Source: Neisseriaceae bacterium HSC-16F19 | GTDB lineage: Bacteria; Pseudomonadota; Gammaproteobacteria; Burkholderiales; Neisseriaceae | DNA: 64,000 bases | NCBI RefSeq assembly: GCF_024171525.1 | Contig: NZ_JALJZY010000013.1 | Span: 6,584 to 70,583 of the forward strand | Direction: 5' to 3' | In this document: positions 33,899 through 42,093 of the stretch, in pieces | Position numbering within the stretch: position 1 is the first letter of the stretch | Layout: every line of letters begins with the position of its first letter | Translations under genes and position numbers: made by a program | Notes under the pieces: model-generated | The model's input: the letters and a program-made list of their open reading frames with translations, nothing else | What the model was told of the DNA's origin: nothing | The model's database searches: none

Positions 33899-35163
33899 TG
33901 TACGCATTGATTGATGGTAATAGCTTTTACTGCTCGTGCGAACGGGTGTTCCGGCCGGATTTGAACCGTTTGCCGGTGGTGGTACTTTCCAACAATGACG
34001 GCTGTGTTGTAGCCCGTTCGGCCGAAGCAAAGGCCCTGGGCATCAAGATGGGAACGCCCTACTTTCAAATCCGCCATTTGGAAAAAATGCACGGCTTGGT
34101 TGTTTTCTCCAGCAACTACGAGCTTTATGCCGATCTGTCCAACCGCATGATGCAATCCATCGCATCTTTGGTTCCCGCCATCGAAGTCTATTCAATAGAC
34201 GAATGTTTTGCCGATGTCTCCGGCATGGATAATCTCAGGCCGCTGGGACTGGCCATCAAAGAGAGGGTGTGGCAATGGGTAGGCATTCCAACCTGTGTCG
34301 GTATTGCACCGACCAAGACTCTGGCCAAGTTTTGCAATCACCTGGCCAAGACCTATCCTCACCATTTTCAGGGTGTGGTGGTATGGTCAGATTGGCCGGA
34401 ACACATCCAACACCGGGCGCTCGCTTCGCAAGCGGTCAATGAAATTTGGGGCATTGGCCAGCGCTTTGGGAAAAAACTGGCCGAACAAAATATCCATACT
34501 GCCTTGGATTTTGTTCGGGCGCATTCAGGCAGCCTGCGCAAGCGCTTTGGCGTGGTACTGGAGCGCACCCAAAGAGAAATGCAGGGCATCGCCTGTGATC
34601 ACTTGCAACCCGCCGCGCCGGAGCGCAAAAGCTTGGTGCGCAGCCGCAGCTTTGGTCAACAGATAACTGATCTGGACGGATTGAGGGCTGCGATAACCCA
34701 CCATATCACCAATGCAGCCGCTGCACTCAGGCACCAACACAGCCAGGCCAACACACTCTCTGTTTTCATCCAATCCAACCGTTACCGCCAGGATGTACCG
34801 CAATATTTTGGTCGTCGGTGCATTCCGCTGCCATTGGCCAGCGCAGACACCATGTTGCTCAATAATGTGGCTCTAACCTTGTTGGAGGCAATTTATAAGC
34901 CCGGCATAGCATATAAGCGCTGCGGCATCGAACTGTCCGGTATCGAATCGGCCTGCACAGATGTGCAACAGGATTTGTGGTTGCCGGAAGCCCAAGCAGG
35001 GCATCCTGAACTGATGGACACCTTAGACCGGATTAACCAAAAATTCGGCCGACACACCATTACACTGGCTGCCGAGCATCTGGACCAACGCTGGATCATG
35101 CAGCGGCAGACGCTGAGCCCACGATACACGACCCGGTTTTCGGATCTGGCGAAGTTAAATTGA
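33898..35163 (+). CDS. umuC: Error-prone DNA polymerase V subunit UmuC
   Basis: Y-family polymerase motifs are intact: LIDGNSFYCSCERVF at the N-terminus, SIDECFADVSG (about residue 100, catalytic D-E), GIAPTKTLAKFCNH and the GIGQRFGKKL helix-hairpin-helix. The end WIMQRQTLSPRYTTRF is the usual UmuC tail. Length 421 aa is normal. Plasmid UmuDC pairs (for example RumAB, MucAB) give damage tolerance and mutagenesis. Confidence 0.95.
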   Translation: MYALIDGNSFYCSCERVFRPDLNRLPVVVLSNNDGCVVARSAEAKALGIKMGTPYFQIRHLEKMHGLVVFSSNYELYADLSNRMMQSIASLVPAIEVYSIDECFADVSGMDNLRPLGLAIKERVWQWVGIPTCVGIAPTKTLAKFCNHLAKTYPHHFQGVVVWSDWPEHIQHRALASQAVNEIWGIGQRFGKKLAEQNIHTALDFVRAHSGSLRKRFGVVLERTQREMQGIACDHLQPAAPERKSLVRSRSFGQQITDLDGLRAAITHHITNAAAALRHQHSQANTLSVFIQSNRYRQDVPQYFGRRCIPLPLASADTMLLNNVALTLLEAIYKPGIAYKRCGIELSGIESACTDVQQDLWLPEAQAGHPELMDTLDRINQKFGRHTITLAAEHLDQRWIMQRQTLSPRYTTRFSDLAKLN

Positions 35164-35165
35164 AA

Positions 35166-35199
35166 TTGTCCTTGTAATATAGGGTACGCTATATTACAA
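35166..35199 (+). promoter_or_regulatory. Promoter with overlapping 11-bp inverted repeat
   Basis: TTGTCC (35166-35171), 18-base spacer, TATATT (35190-35195). TTGTAATATAG-N6-CTATATTACAA (35172-35199) covers the spacer and -10, a strong operator candidate for the 35247-36516 genes. Confidence 0.6.
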
Positions 35200-35246
35200 T
35201 GCAAACTCCAACACCATAACAGTATTTGGTTTTTGAAGGAGCGCAC

Positions 35247-35516
35247 ATGAATGCTTACAAAGTACCCACGCGGGCAAGCGGCTATGACGGCTCCGGCTTG
35301 GTCATGGCAGCCATCCATGAAGGTGAAGCGGTAAAGCTGGCGTATCTTAGAGATCTTTGCCCGGACTACGATGGCGAAGATGGCTTGGAAGACTGCATGG
35401 AAGATTGGTTGGCATACGGCCCACGCCCCGAATGCCGTCAAAAAGCCCTAGAGTTTGAGCAGATTGGTCATGTCGTAGTTGGCATTGCTTCCTGCTGGGA
35501 AGTCATTGAGCTTTAG
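35247..35516 (+). CDS. Hypothetical acidic protein, 89 aa
   Basis: GAAGGAGCGC precedes ATG 35247. The product is acidic (CPDYDGEDGLEDCMEDW) with three cysteines and no recognised fold. It lies ten bases before the next gene and is controlled by the palindromic promoter upstream. Confidence 0.6.
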   Translation: MNAYKVPTRASGYDGSGLVMAAIHEGEAVKLAYLRDLCPDYDGEDGLEDCMEDWLAYGPRPECRQKALEFEQIGHVVVGIASCWEVIEL

Positions 35517-35526
35517 GAGCGAGGGC

Positions 35527-35976
35527 ATGAACAAGCAAAACTACACCCCTGCCGTGGCCAAAGCCCAGAAAAAATATGCGGCCGGCCTGCGCCAGTTCAA
35601 ATTTGCCGTCAGCAAGGAGAATGACGGCGAGCTGATTAGATTGTTGGAAGCAATTCCGAATCTCAAAGCTTGGGTTATCGATAAATTAAAGAGAGACAAT
35701 GCAATGAAAATCAAGGTTATCAATGTACCGAATGGCCGCCGCTTGGTTAAAGGCAAATATGCAGACATCTTGGATCTGGATTACACCCAAGATCTTGAAG
35801 CACTCCGGCAGGACATAGAACTCGCCCTTCCCTCTTTACTTGAAAACCTGTCCCTCTTGGAAAGCCTGACAACCAGCGGGGATATTATCGTGTACAAAGG
35901 GGGAAGCCATATTGACATCGTGTTAGATGGCAAAGGTTCCCTAGGATGGCTTAAAGTAGAGCACCACAATCATTAA
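35527..35976 (+). CDS. Hypothetical protein, 149 aa
   Basis: GGAGCGAGGGC precedes ATG 35527, which I prefer to an earlier in-frame start at 35479 that overlaps the previous gene. The first 60 residues are basic and helical (KAQKKYAAGLRQFKF); the remainder is mixed alpha/beta with an acidic middle. Not recognised. Confidence 0.6.
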   Translation: MNKQNYTPAVAKAQKKYAAGLRQFKFAVSKENDGELIRLLEAIPNLKAWVIDKLKRDNAMKIKVINVPNGRRLVKGKYADILDLDYTQDLEALRQDIELALPSLLENLSLLESLTTSGDIIVYKGGSHIDIVLDGKGSLGWLKVEHHNH

Positions 35977-36021
35977 TTATAAACAATTTTTTTCAATAGA
36001 GCTGATTAAAAGGGTTTAGAA

Positions 36022-36516
36022 GTGGATTTAGATCAGATGCGGGATACATTTGCGACTGTTATTCAACATGCTTTGATGGAGTACGAAAGCCAAACGCCGT
36101 TGTACTACTACCTGACATATTACGGCGCGTGGGTTTTTATGGCCGTCGGCGTCATCAGCGGCATTTTAGTCATTTTACATATATTGAAAACCGGCCAATT
36201 CAAGCCGCTTGGCGTTGTACCGATACTGTTTGTTTTGCTGGGCGCCCAAGGCATCAACACGCCCCGGCCGAACCTCGCTATTTTTTACGGTTACAACTTA
36301 TCGGAGATTGCGTATCCGGCAGAGACTGCGCCAGACACTTTTCTGACGGAAGCTAATTTTTCCAATCCCGTTTGCTGCTCGATCAGAGAGGCGGAGTACA
36401 TGGAAGCCAAGCGCGTAGGCTTCCAAAAGTATGCCGACGCCAAGGCAGAGATACTGGTGAATATGGTTGAAATGGAGCGCGAAACCAAACAGACGGGCTC
36501 ACTCGGCATGCTATAG
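36022..36516 (+). CDS. Membrane protein, 164 aa, GTG start
   Basis: The start is GTG after AAAAGGG. Two hydrophobic helices (around residues 32-55 and 65-82) are followed by a hydrophilic C-terminal half with a CC pair (NPVCCSIREAEY) and a helical tail. No family match. The 136 bases after it, up to the XRE gene, hold only a long palindrome. Confidence 0.6.
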   Translation: MDLDQMRDTFATVIQHALMEYESQTPLYYYLTYYGAWVFMAVGVISGILVILHILKTGQFKPLGVVPILFVLLGAQGINTPRPNLAIFYGYNLSEIAYPAETAPDTFLTEANFSNPVCCSIREAEYMEAKRVGFQKYADAKAEILVNMVEMERETKQTGSLGML

Positions 36517-36623
36517 CCGATTCCTCTATGTTGTCGCTTGGCAGGTGGGTACGGAAGCATATTGAGCACCGAAGCTTGGTCGGCACATAAACGCCCACGA
36601 ATGTATATTGATGTAATTCTCAA

Positions 36624-36654
36624 AATAACTATTATGTATTACATAATAGTTATT
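36624..36654. repeat. 31-base perfect palindrome at convergent gene ends
   Basis: Arms AATAACTATTATGTA and its exact complement flank one central base, overlapping the stop of the minus-strand XRE gene. It could act as bidirectional terminator (no T run) or operator; its ATGTATTACAT core matches the other palindromes in the window. Confidence 0.55.
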
Positions 36655-37024
36655 AGGATTTCTTCTTCAATGCCTTTAAAGCTTCTTTATTCCATTGTTT
36701 GGCAATAAATGCACGATAGCGCGGCAAAACAACAGTCACTTTTTCGTATCCTTCTGGCAGCCGGGAAGTCTCGTCCGGTCTTGTCTGAAGCATGACCAAG
36801 CTGTCTTTGTCCAAGTCATGATGTTCCAACAAATAGGTTAATGGCGTTCCCAGCGCTTGTGCAATAGCACTCATGGTGTCCAACGTGGGGTTGCCCTTCC
36901 CTCGAGTTATACCTGACATCAGACTGGCGGAAATATTGGCTTTCTCCGCCAATTCCGAATGGGTCATACCTTTTATTGAGGCTAAATGGCGGACATTCGT
37001 GAAGAAGATTCGATAATGGCTCAT
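36653..37024 (-). CDS. XRE-family transcriptional regulator
   Basis: A classic lambda-repressor-type HTH covers residues 15-70: MTHSELAEKANISASLMSGITRGKGNPTLDTMSAIAQALGTP. The C-terminal 50 residues are basic and probably mediate dimerisation. It lies 37 bases after the M15-like peptidase gene on the same strand, at the end of the large tra operon, and is a candidate regulator of it. Confidence 0.85.
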   Translation of the reverse strand: MSHYRIFFTNVRHLASIKGMTHSELAEKANISASLMSGITRGKGNPTLDTMSAIAQALGTPLTYLLEHHDLDKDSLVMLQTRPDETSRLPEGYEKVTVVLPRYRAFIAKQWNKEALKALKKKS

Positions 37025-37061
37025 AGGAACAAGGCCCCCAGATTGTTAAGGAATATTGGAA

Positions 37062-37661
37062 TTACCGTTTGGCGCTGCCCCAGCGGCGGTCACGGCCACC
37101 GGTGTCAAAATGAACGAAGGTATTATAGCCGCCCACGCCTCCGGCGTTGAAATATCCGGCCATGGTGATCACACTGCGCAGCTGAATGCCTTTATAAACA
37201 CCGTCTGAGCCTTTACCCAGAACATGGAAGGAATTGCGGGCCGCACCTTCGATAGTAGCATTGCGATGATCGGTGCGATAACCCGAAGTCAGCAAATAAA
37301 CAGGGTCATAACTGCCCAGCAGACGGCCCCATTCCTGAACACCGTAGATAACGTTGAACAGCGCAATGTCCATATGGCGGGCAGCGTTGCGGGACTTGAC
37401 GTCACGGAACAGCCAGCACAGCTTACGGTAGGCCAATTCATCGTATGCGCCGTTTTGCCAAAAGGTAATGTTCAAGCGTTCGTTGTTATCGCTGCGTTGA
37501 ATATGGATGCGCCGCGGCCGGAACCAGAAATCATTGTCCAGCTGGGCAGAAACCGGGCCGGAGGGTGCGGCAAACACCTCCCGGCCGGGAAGAATCAACC
37601 CGGAACCGGCAGCCAGTGAAACACCGGCCACCGATTTCAGAAAATCACGGCGCTCCATCAT
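37062..37661 (-). CDS. M15/DUF882-like peptidoglycan peptidase with Tat signal
   Basis: The start MMERRDFLKSVAGVSLAAG carries a twin-arginine motif and hydrophobic region, so folded export is expected. LTSGYRTDHRNATIEGAARNSFHVLGKGSDGV matches the YcbK/M15_3 pattern SGYR...N...SxH..G.A.D, and NTFVHFDTG supplies the third zinc ligand. The family trims or cleaves cell-wall peptides. The gene starts three bases after ssb and ends the transfer operon's wall-remodelling set. Confidence 0.8.
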   Translation of the reverse strand: MMERRDFLKSVAGVSLAAGSGLILPGREVFAAPSGPVSAQLDNDFWFRPRRIHIQRSDNNERLNITFWQNGAYDELAYRKLCWLFRDVKSRNAARHMDIALFNVIYGVQEWGRLLGSYDPVYLLTSGYRTDHRNATIEGAARNSFHVLGKGSDGVYKGIQLRSVITMAGYFNAGGVGGYNTFVHFDTGGRDRRWGSAKR

Positions 37662-37664
37662 CAA

Positions 37665-38123
37665 TTAAAACCCGGTTTCTTCGTTTTCATCCGCAACAGA
37701 TTTTGCCTTGGATGCCTTGGATTTGGGCTTTTCCTCGGGAACGGGCTCCGGAGCCGGCTCTTCGCTCTGTTTCGGTTTGCCGTCCAACAGCAGAAACTCT
37801 TCAACGACCAGCTGCAGTTCGCGGATCGTAGCCGCAGTACCGCCGGCATCGAAGTATTTTTTGGAAGTATAGGTGTTTTCAGAAAGGCGGCCGCCTACGA
37901 GAACATAAGCGCCGCTGCGCAGATTTTGCTCCAGGTATTTCACCCGAGCTTCTTGGAAGCAGACACAGGGAACCCATATGGCCCGCTCTACCAGCTGTTC
38001 ATCCTTTTTGTACTTCTCATTGATACACACCGAAAAGGTCAGCACCTTACGGCCTGAATCGGTGGTGAACACCTCCGGCGCACGTCCCACATTGCCAACG
38101 ATTTGAACTTGATTATTCAGCAT
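37665..38123 (-). CDS. ssb: Single-stranded DNA-binding protein
   Basis: The OB fold is clear: MLNNQVQIVGNVGRAPEV (start at ATG 38123, eight bases after AAGG; an upstream GTG at 38129 is less likely), VERAIWVPCVCF and GAYVLVGGRLSENTYTSK. A disordered E/P/K-rich tail ends EETGF instead of the usual acidic-IPF tip, so it may interact differently with host partners. Conjugative plasmids often carry ssb to protect entering single strands. Confidence 0.88.
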   Translation of the reverse strand: MLNNQVQIVGNVGRAPEVFTTDSGRKVLTFSVCINEKYKKDEQLVERAIWVPCVCFQEARVKYLEQNLRSGAYVLVGGRLSENTYTSKKYFDAGGTAATIRELQLVVEEFLLLDGKPKQSEEPAPEPVPEEKPKSKASKAKSVADENEETGF

Positions 38124-38150
38124 GATCACAGCCTTTCATGAAATAGCCAA

Positions 38151-38666
38151 TTAAAACCTTACAACGTGAACGTTGGGGTATTGGCTGATGAGAATATTAG
38201 CCCATTGCTGGGCTAAGGGGATCAATTTGGCGCGGTAACGCCGGTTGTGTACGGGGGTTTTGGAGTGATAATTGGCGGCCCGAGTCCAGAAATCCTGGCC
38301 GTTGTTTTCGGACAGATGCAGCCGCAACAAATAGGCGGCTAGGTGCGCGTTATAGCAACCGCGGTGCAAAGCGTCTTCCTGGCGGATGCCCATTTTGGTA
38401 AACAGGCCGTCTTTGCCAAAATGGATGGAATTGAGCTGGAAGTGACCCAGATCCTTGGAGCCGTTGCGATTGGAAACCACCTGGCCGTTTTTGCCCATCT
38501 CGATGTTGTAGATGGCCAAAAGCACATTGGCCGGCACTTGCTGCCGGTGTGCCGCCTGCATCACACAGTTGACGTCTGCAGGACGGACAGACAAATCGGC
38601 ATAGGCCGCCGTTACCGGAAGAGCCAAAGCCGTTGCCAAACATCCTTTATGCAGCCATCCGCCCAT
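38151..38666 (-). CDS. Lytic transglycosylase (VirB1-like)
   Basis: A signal peptide ends AYA-DL. The SLT fold is recognisable: VNCVMQAAHRQQVPANVLLAIYNIEMGKNG with catalytic Glu at about residue 52, then DLGHFQLNSIHF, GCYNAHLAAYLL and AANYHSKTPVHN. The usual E-S-G is E-M-G here. It opens peptidoglycan for the T4SS channel. It lies between a zinc-ribbon membrane protein and ssb in the tra operon. Confidence 0.85.
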   Translation of the reverse strand: MGGWLHKGCLATALALPVTAAYADLSVRPADVNCVMQAAHRQQVPANVLLAIYNIEMGKNGQVVSNRNGSKDLGHFQLNSIHFGKDGLFTKMGIRQEDALHRGCYNAHLAAYLLRLHLSENNGQDFWTRAANYHSKTPVHNRRYRAKLIPLAQQWANILISQYPNVHVVRF

Positions 38667-38693
38667 GCAATGTTCCCTGTATCCAGTGTGCGA

Positions 38694-39317
38694 CTACACG
38701 AACCAGCGTCCGTTGCGCAACCAATCTTTAAAGGCTGCCTGATCAAACAGGCGTTTGTTTTGTATTTGCCAACAGCGGTAACTGCGTTTCATGCCGTTGA
38801 CAAAAAATGCCGCCCCAATGGTGATGTAGATGATCAACAGCTTCAGCACCGAGGTATTGGAAAAGGCCAAGCCGTAAAACAAAAACAGAAGGCAAATAAA
38901 CGCCCCAAGATACATGATGCGTGAAAACACCCGGTGTGTTTTCAGATAAGGCTCCATGTCATCCGCCTGCATGGTTTCAATTTGCTTGGCGGCGACATCA
39001 TTATGTATCTGTTTGGCCCATTCCCGCGCTTCGTCCAGATCCATGGGCAGCAATTCGTCAGCCTGACAGTCCGGGTTTTGGCATAGCCAGTGATACAAAT
39101 CCACGGTGCGCTGGCCGTCTTCGTAGGTGCGCCGCACACCGTTGCGACCCTCATCCAAAAGCAAAACGCTTTCGTAACAATGGGGACAAATTGGCGACTT
39201 GAGCTTGTGCAGCTGGTCGCGCATGATCTGGTTGTTGCGGCGGATATAGGTGATACCGAGTATCTTCAAGGGCATCGAGCCTAAATATTTTGTCGCCTTC
39301 CAGGCCCCTTTAAACAT
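38694..39317 (-). CDS. Membrane protein with zinc-ribbon-like N-terminus, 207 aa
   Basis: CPHCYESVLLL (about residue 44) and CQNPDCQADE (about 79) can form a four-cysteine zinc site. Two hydrophobic helices lie around 130-150 and 155-175, and the ends are basic. It follows trbC directly in the operon, so a role near the coupling protein at the inner membrane is plausible. Not recognised as a named Tra protein. Confidence 0.6.
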   Translation of the reverse strand: MFKGAWKATKYLGSMPLKILGITYIRRNNQIMRDQLHKLKSPICPHCYESVLLLDEGRNGVRRTYEDGQRTVDLYHWLCQNPDCQADELLPMDLDEAREWAKQIHNDVAAKQIETMQADDMEPYLKTHRVFSRIMYLGAFICLLFLFYGLAFSNTSVLKLLIIYITIGAAFFVNGMKRSYRCWQIQNKRLFDQAAFKDWLRNGRWFV

Positions 39318-39370
39318 TGTGTGTCTCCCAAATTCACAGGGAATATACCATACAATATTAAATAAAAAAA

Positions 39371-42082
39371 TTATTTTTTATTTAAATTTTCTGTTTTGAT
39401 GCGCGTTTGCTGCTCCAGCTCCTTAATCAGTTCTTTGGCCTCGAACATGACGCTGCGCAGCTTGTCCATCTCGGTTGTGGCCAAGGGCTGTATCTGGTCG
39501 GTATCCGTTTGCTCACGAATGGTGTCCTTAATCAACTCCAGCTGCTGCTCTCCGGTCTCACCGATCGGCCGCAGCATCCGGCTCGGATTGACGCTGCCGG
39601 TGAGCATGGCCACCGCCCTCACCTGGTCACGGCTGAGCAAATCATCCACCGTCTCTTCCAGAGTCGGCGCGGTGTCATCAGCCACCCGGTATGTAGCCGG
39701 ATTGCGGAACAGCTCAATCTCCTGGAATACCAGATACCGGTCGATTACCTTATCCTGCGGAATCAACATCGGATCCACAGCATTGGCCGATTTCGGCGGA
39801 ATATGCACTATATCGCCGCACACATCGTCCGAGTCGTCCGGCGGCAGGCTCAAGGTTTCGCCTTGTGCCGTTACCACCGTGCTGGCCGCCTCCGGGGAAC
39901 CAGCGTGTTGGATGACTTCCGCCTCATTGAGTACGCCGTCCAAGAGTTTGTCGATAAAGCTGTGCAGACGCTCCATACCGGTAGCATCCACCCGCGCAGC
40001 CTCGGCCACCAGGGCCTGGGAGCTGATACCGAAAGCCTTGGGCTTGTCCTGTTCCTCCAGCAACCACCACAAACTGGCCAGCGCCTGTTCCTGGCGCGGC
40101 AGGCCCTTGGCTGTAAAGTATTCGTGTTGCTCGGACAATTTGACCAAAGGCGCAACCGGTACGCAGCGCTGCTCCGACAGCAATTTGCTGGGCAGCAAAT
40201 GGTCAGCCATCACTTCGCTGACGGTGTGAAGCACCCGTTTGACACTCGGGACCATGTCTTTCTGCGGCAGCAATACCGGTATCAGGTCATTGATGCGCAT
40301 ATCGCGCGGACGCTCGGAAGCGGTATAGAAGCTCATGCCGCGCAAAACGCGCACACCGCCGTTGTTGACGTCTTCTTTCTTGCCGACAATGAAGGTGAAT
40401 TCACCGTCCTGCTGGCCGGCCACATCATCGTAATTCAGCCGTTCCATACGGCTGATGCTGATGCTGTCGGGCGAACGGAAAGTGTCACCCACCACCCCGG
40501 CATTGCGGTCCAAGCTGCTGAAGTTGCTGACCTCGGCTTCACCGGCAGCACCGCAGACGCGCCGCCAAGTTTCCGACTCTTTGCCGGAGGTCAGGCGGCC
40601 TACTGCCCGCACATTGGTGTTTTCCCAAGTGGCATCCGCCTCTTCGGCCGATGATTTTTTCAAGCTGGAAAAATCCTGGGCGGCGAAGGTAACACTGAAA
40701 CCCAAAGAACGGGCCTGGGCAGGAGCCACCGCGAAGCCGACCACCGCATAGTAGCCGTATTCGTCAAGGATGATATAGAACGGAACCGCCGCATTTGTAG
40801 GGCGGCTTTCGATGATTTCGCGCACCTGACCCTCTACGCGGTTGCCCAGACAGCCTGACATCATTTGCTTGATGTTGCCGACAATCAGCTTGCCGCACAT
40901 CTTGAGAGTGTCCGGTGCCCGCTCCAAAGCCGGCAGCAACGTCACTAACAATCGCCGATTGAGCACCACATCGTAAAAGTCGATGTCACCGACATCGGTC
41001 TTGAAGATGTGGGCATAGTTATAGGTCAGGTCATTAAAGATGCGGGTCAGCTGCATGGTGATGTAACCGTGCTGCTCGACTGTTTTTTGTTCCTGGCGTT
41101 TTTTGTCTTTGTAGAGCTTGGGATTGTAGCCGGGGATATTGGTGACATAACTGATCAGGGCTTGCGCTACCACCTCGAATTGGGCTTTATCCAGGTTGGG
41201 GAATTCCTTCTCCGGGTCGTTGATAAGCTTTTCCAAAGCCTCAAGCTCGAAGTATTGCAGATAGGTTTCGGCCGACAATTGGATAAAGCCCTTGTCGCGC
41301 AAATAGCACAACGGGCGGGTCAAGGCAGCCACAAACGCAATGGCCCGGCCTTTCCACATATCGCCGGAGCTGCCGGAGTCATCCATCAGGCCGGTGATCA
41401 GCTCGATCAACATGCCCGAAGATGCTTTGTCCATCAGATTGATGTTGTTGGTGACTTTGTCGGTTTGCTTGTCGATGAAGTCACGGCCAGAGGTAATGAA
41501 ATTGATGAGGAGTAAATCATCTTCACGGCCGAAGGTTCGGGCCAGGCGGAAGATTTGCTCCATCAGTTTGGGGTCGCCCTTACCGTCCACATAAATGAAA
41601 CCGGTATTTTGGGTCAGGGCATTGGCGCACAATCCCAGCAACAGCTCGGTTTTACCCGAACCGGTGGTTCCCAGAATCAGGTTGTGCGCCCGCATGTCGC
41701 TGTCACTGGAGTAGATCTGCTCCTTGCTGGGCTTCTCATTACCCCAGTAGGTGATGCCCTCCCCCACTTTGACGCGCGGATAGGACGCATCCAGCGCCTG
41801 CGCCAGTTTCGGAACCCGGTAAGGGAAGTTGAAGGCCATTTTGTCAAAATTGTAGTATTTTTTGACAAAGGCAAAGAAAAACAACAACAGCATTTCCGTG
41901 CCGAAAGGCAGGCTGACCATCAGGCCGATGATCACCCACATGGCCAGGGCCAAAAACAGAAAAAGTACCGATGACTGATAGTCCCGGAAAAAATCCCGCC
42001 ATTTTTGACTAAAGGTGCGCACATCGCGTTTGCGGCGGCCGGTACGCACCTCGTCCCGTCTTTCGACACCCTTATAAGCCAT
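39371..42082 (-). CDS. trbC: Type IV coupling protein TrbC/DotL (IcmO)
   Basis: Two N-terminal membrane helices (about 35-75) precede the ATPase domain with Walker A ILGTTGSGKTELLLG (about residue 140) and FIYVDGKGDPKLM. YIILDEYGYYAV is Walker B, followed by FAAQDFSSLKK. The extended C-terminus of about 250 residues is typical of DotL. It delivers substrates to the Dot/Icm-type channel. It lies 11 bases after traU, an order seen in IncI-like systems only in rearranged form. The gene is followed by an AT-rich stretch. Confidence 0.92.
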   Translation of the reverse strand: MAYKGVERRDEVRTGRRKRDVRTFSQKWRDFFRDYQSSVLFLFLALAMWVIIGLMVSLPFGTEMLLLFFFAFVKKYYNFDKMAFNFPYRVPKLAQALDASYPRVKVGEGITYWGNEKPSKEQIYSSDSDMRAHNLILGTTGSGKTELLLGLCANALTQNTGFIYVDGKGDPKLMEQIFRLARTFGREDDLLLINFITSGRDFIDKQTDKVTNNINLMDKASSGMLIELITGLMDDSGSSGDMWKGRAIAFVAALTRPLCYLRDKGFIQLSAETYLQYFELEALEKLINDPEKEFPNLDKAQFEVVAQALISYVTNIPGYNPKLYKDKKRQEQKTVEQHGYITMQLTRIFNDLTYNYAHIFKTDVGDIDFYDVVLNRRLLVTLLPALERAPDTLKMCGKLIVGNIKQMMSGCLGNRVEGQVREIIESRPTNAAVPFYIILDEYGYYAVVGFAVAPAQARSLGFSVTFAAQDFSSLKKSSAEEADATWENTNVRAVGRLTSGKESETWRRVCGAAGEAEVSNFSSLDRNAGVVGDTFRSPDSISISRMERLNYDDVAGQQDGEFTFIVGKKEDVNNGGVRVLRGMSFYTASERPRDMRINDLIPVLLPQKDMVPSVKRVLHTVSEVMADHLLPSKLLSEQRCVPVAPLVKLSEQHEYFTAKGLPRQEQALASLWWLLEEQDKPKAFGISSQALVAEAARVDATGMERLHSFIDKLLDGVLNEAEVIQHAGSPEAASTVVTAQGETLSLPPDDSDDVCGDIVHIPPKSANAVDPMLIPQDKVIDRYLVFQEIELFRNPATYRVADDTAPTLEETVDDLLSRDQVRAVAMLTGSVNPSRMLRPIGETGEQQLELIKDTIREQTDTDQIQPLATTEMDKLRSVMFEAKELIKELEQQTRIKTENLNKK

Positions 42083-42093
42083 AATGCCTGATC

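Noticed and set aside
39407..40654. 415-codon plus-strand frame antisense to trbC
   Set aside because: It lies entirely inside the well-supported coupling-protein gene, has no ribosome site and its composition is that of a complementary-strand shadow.
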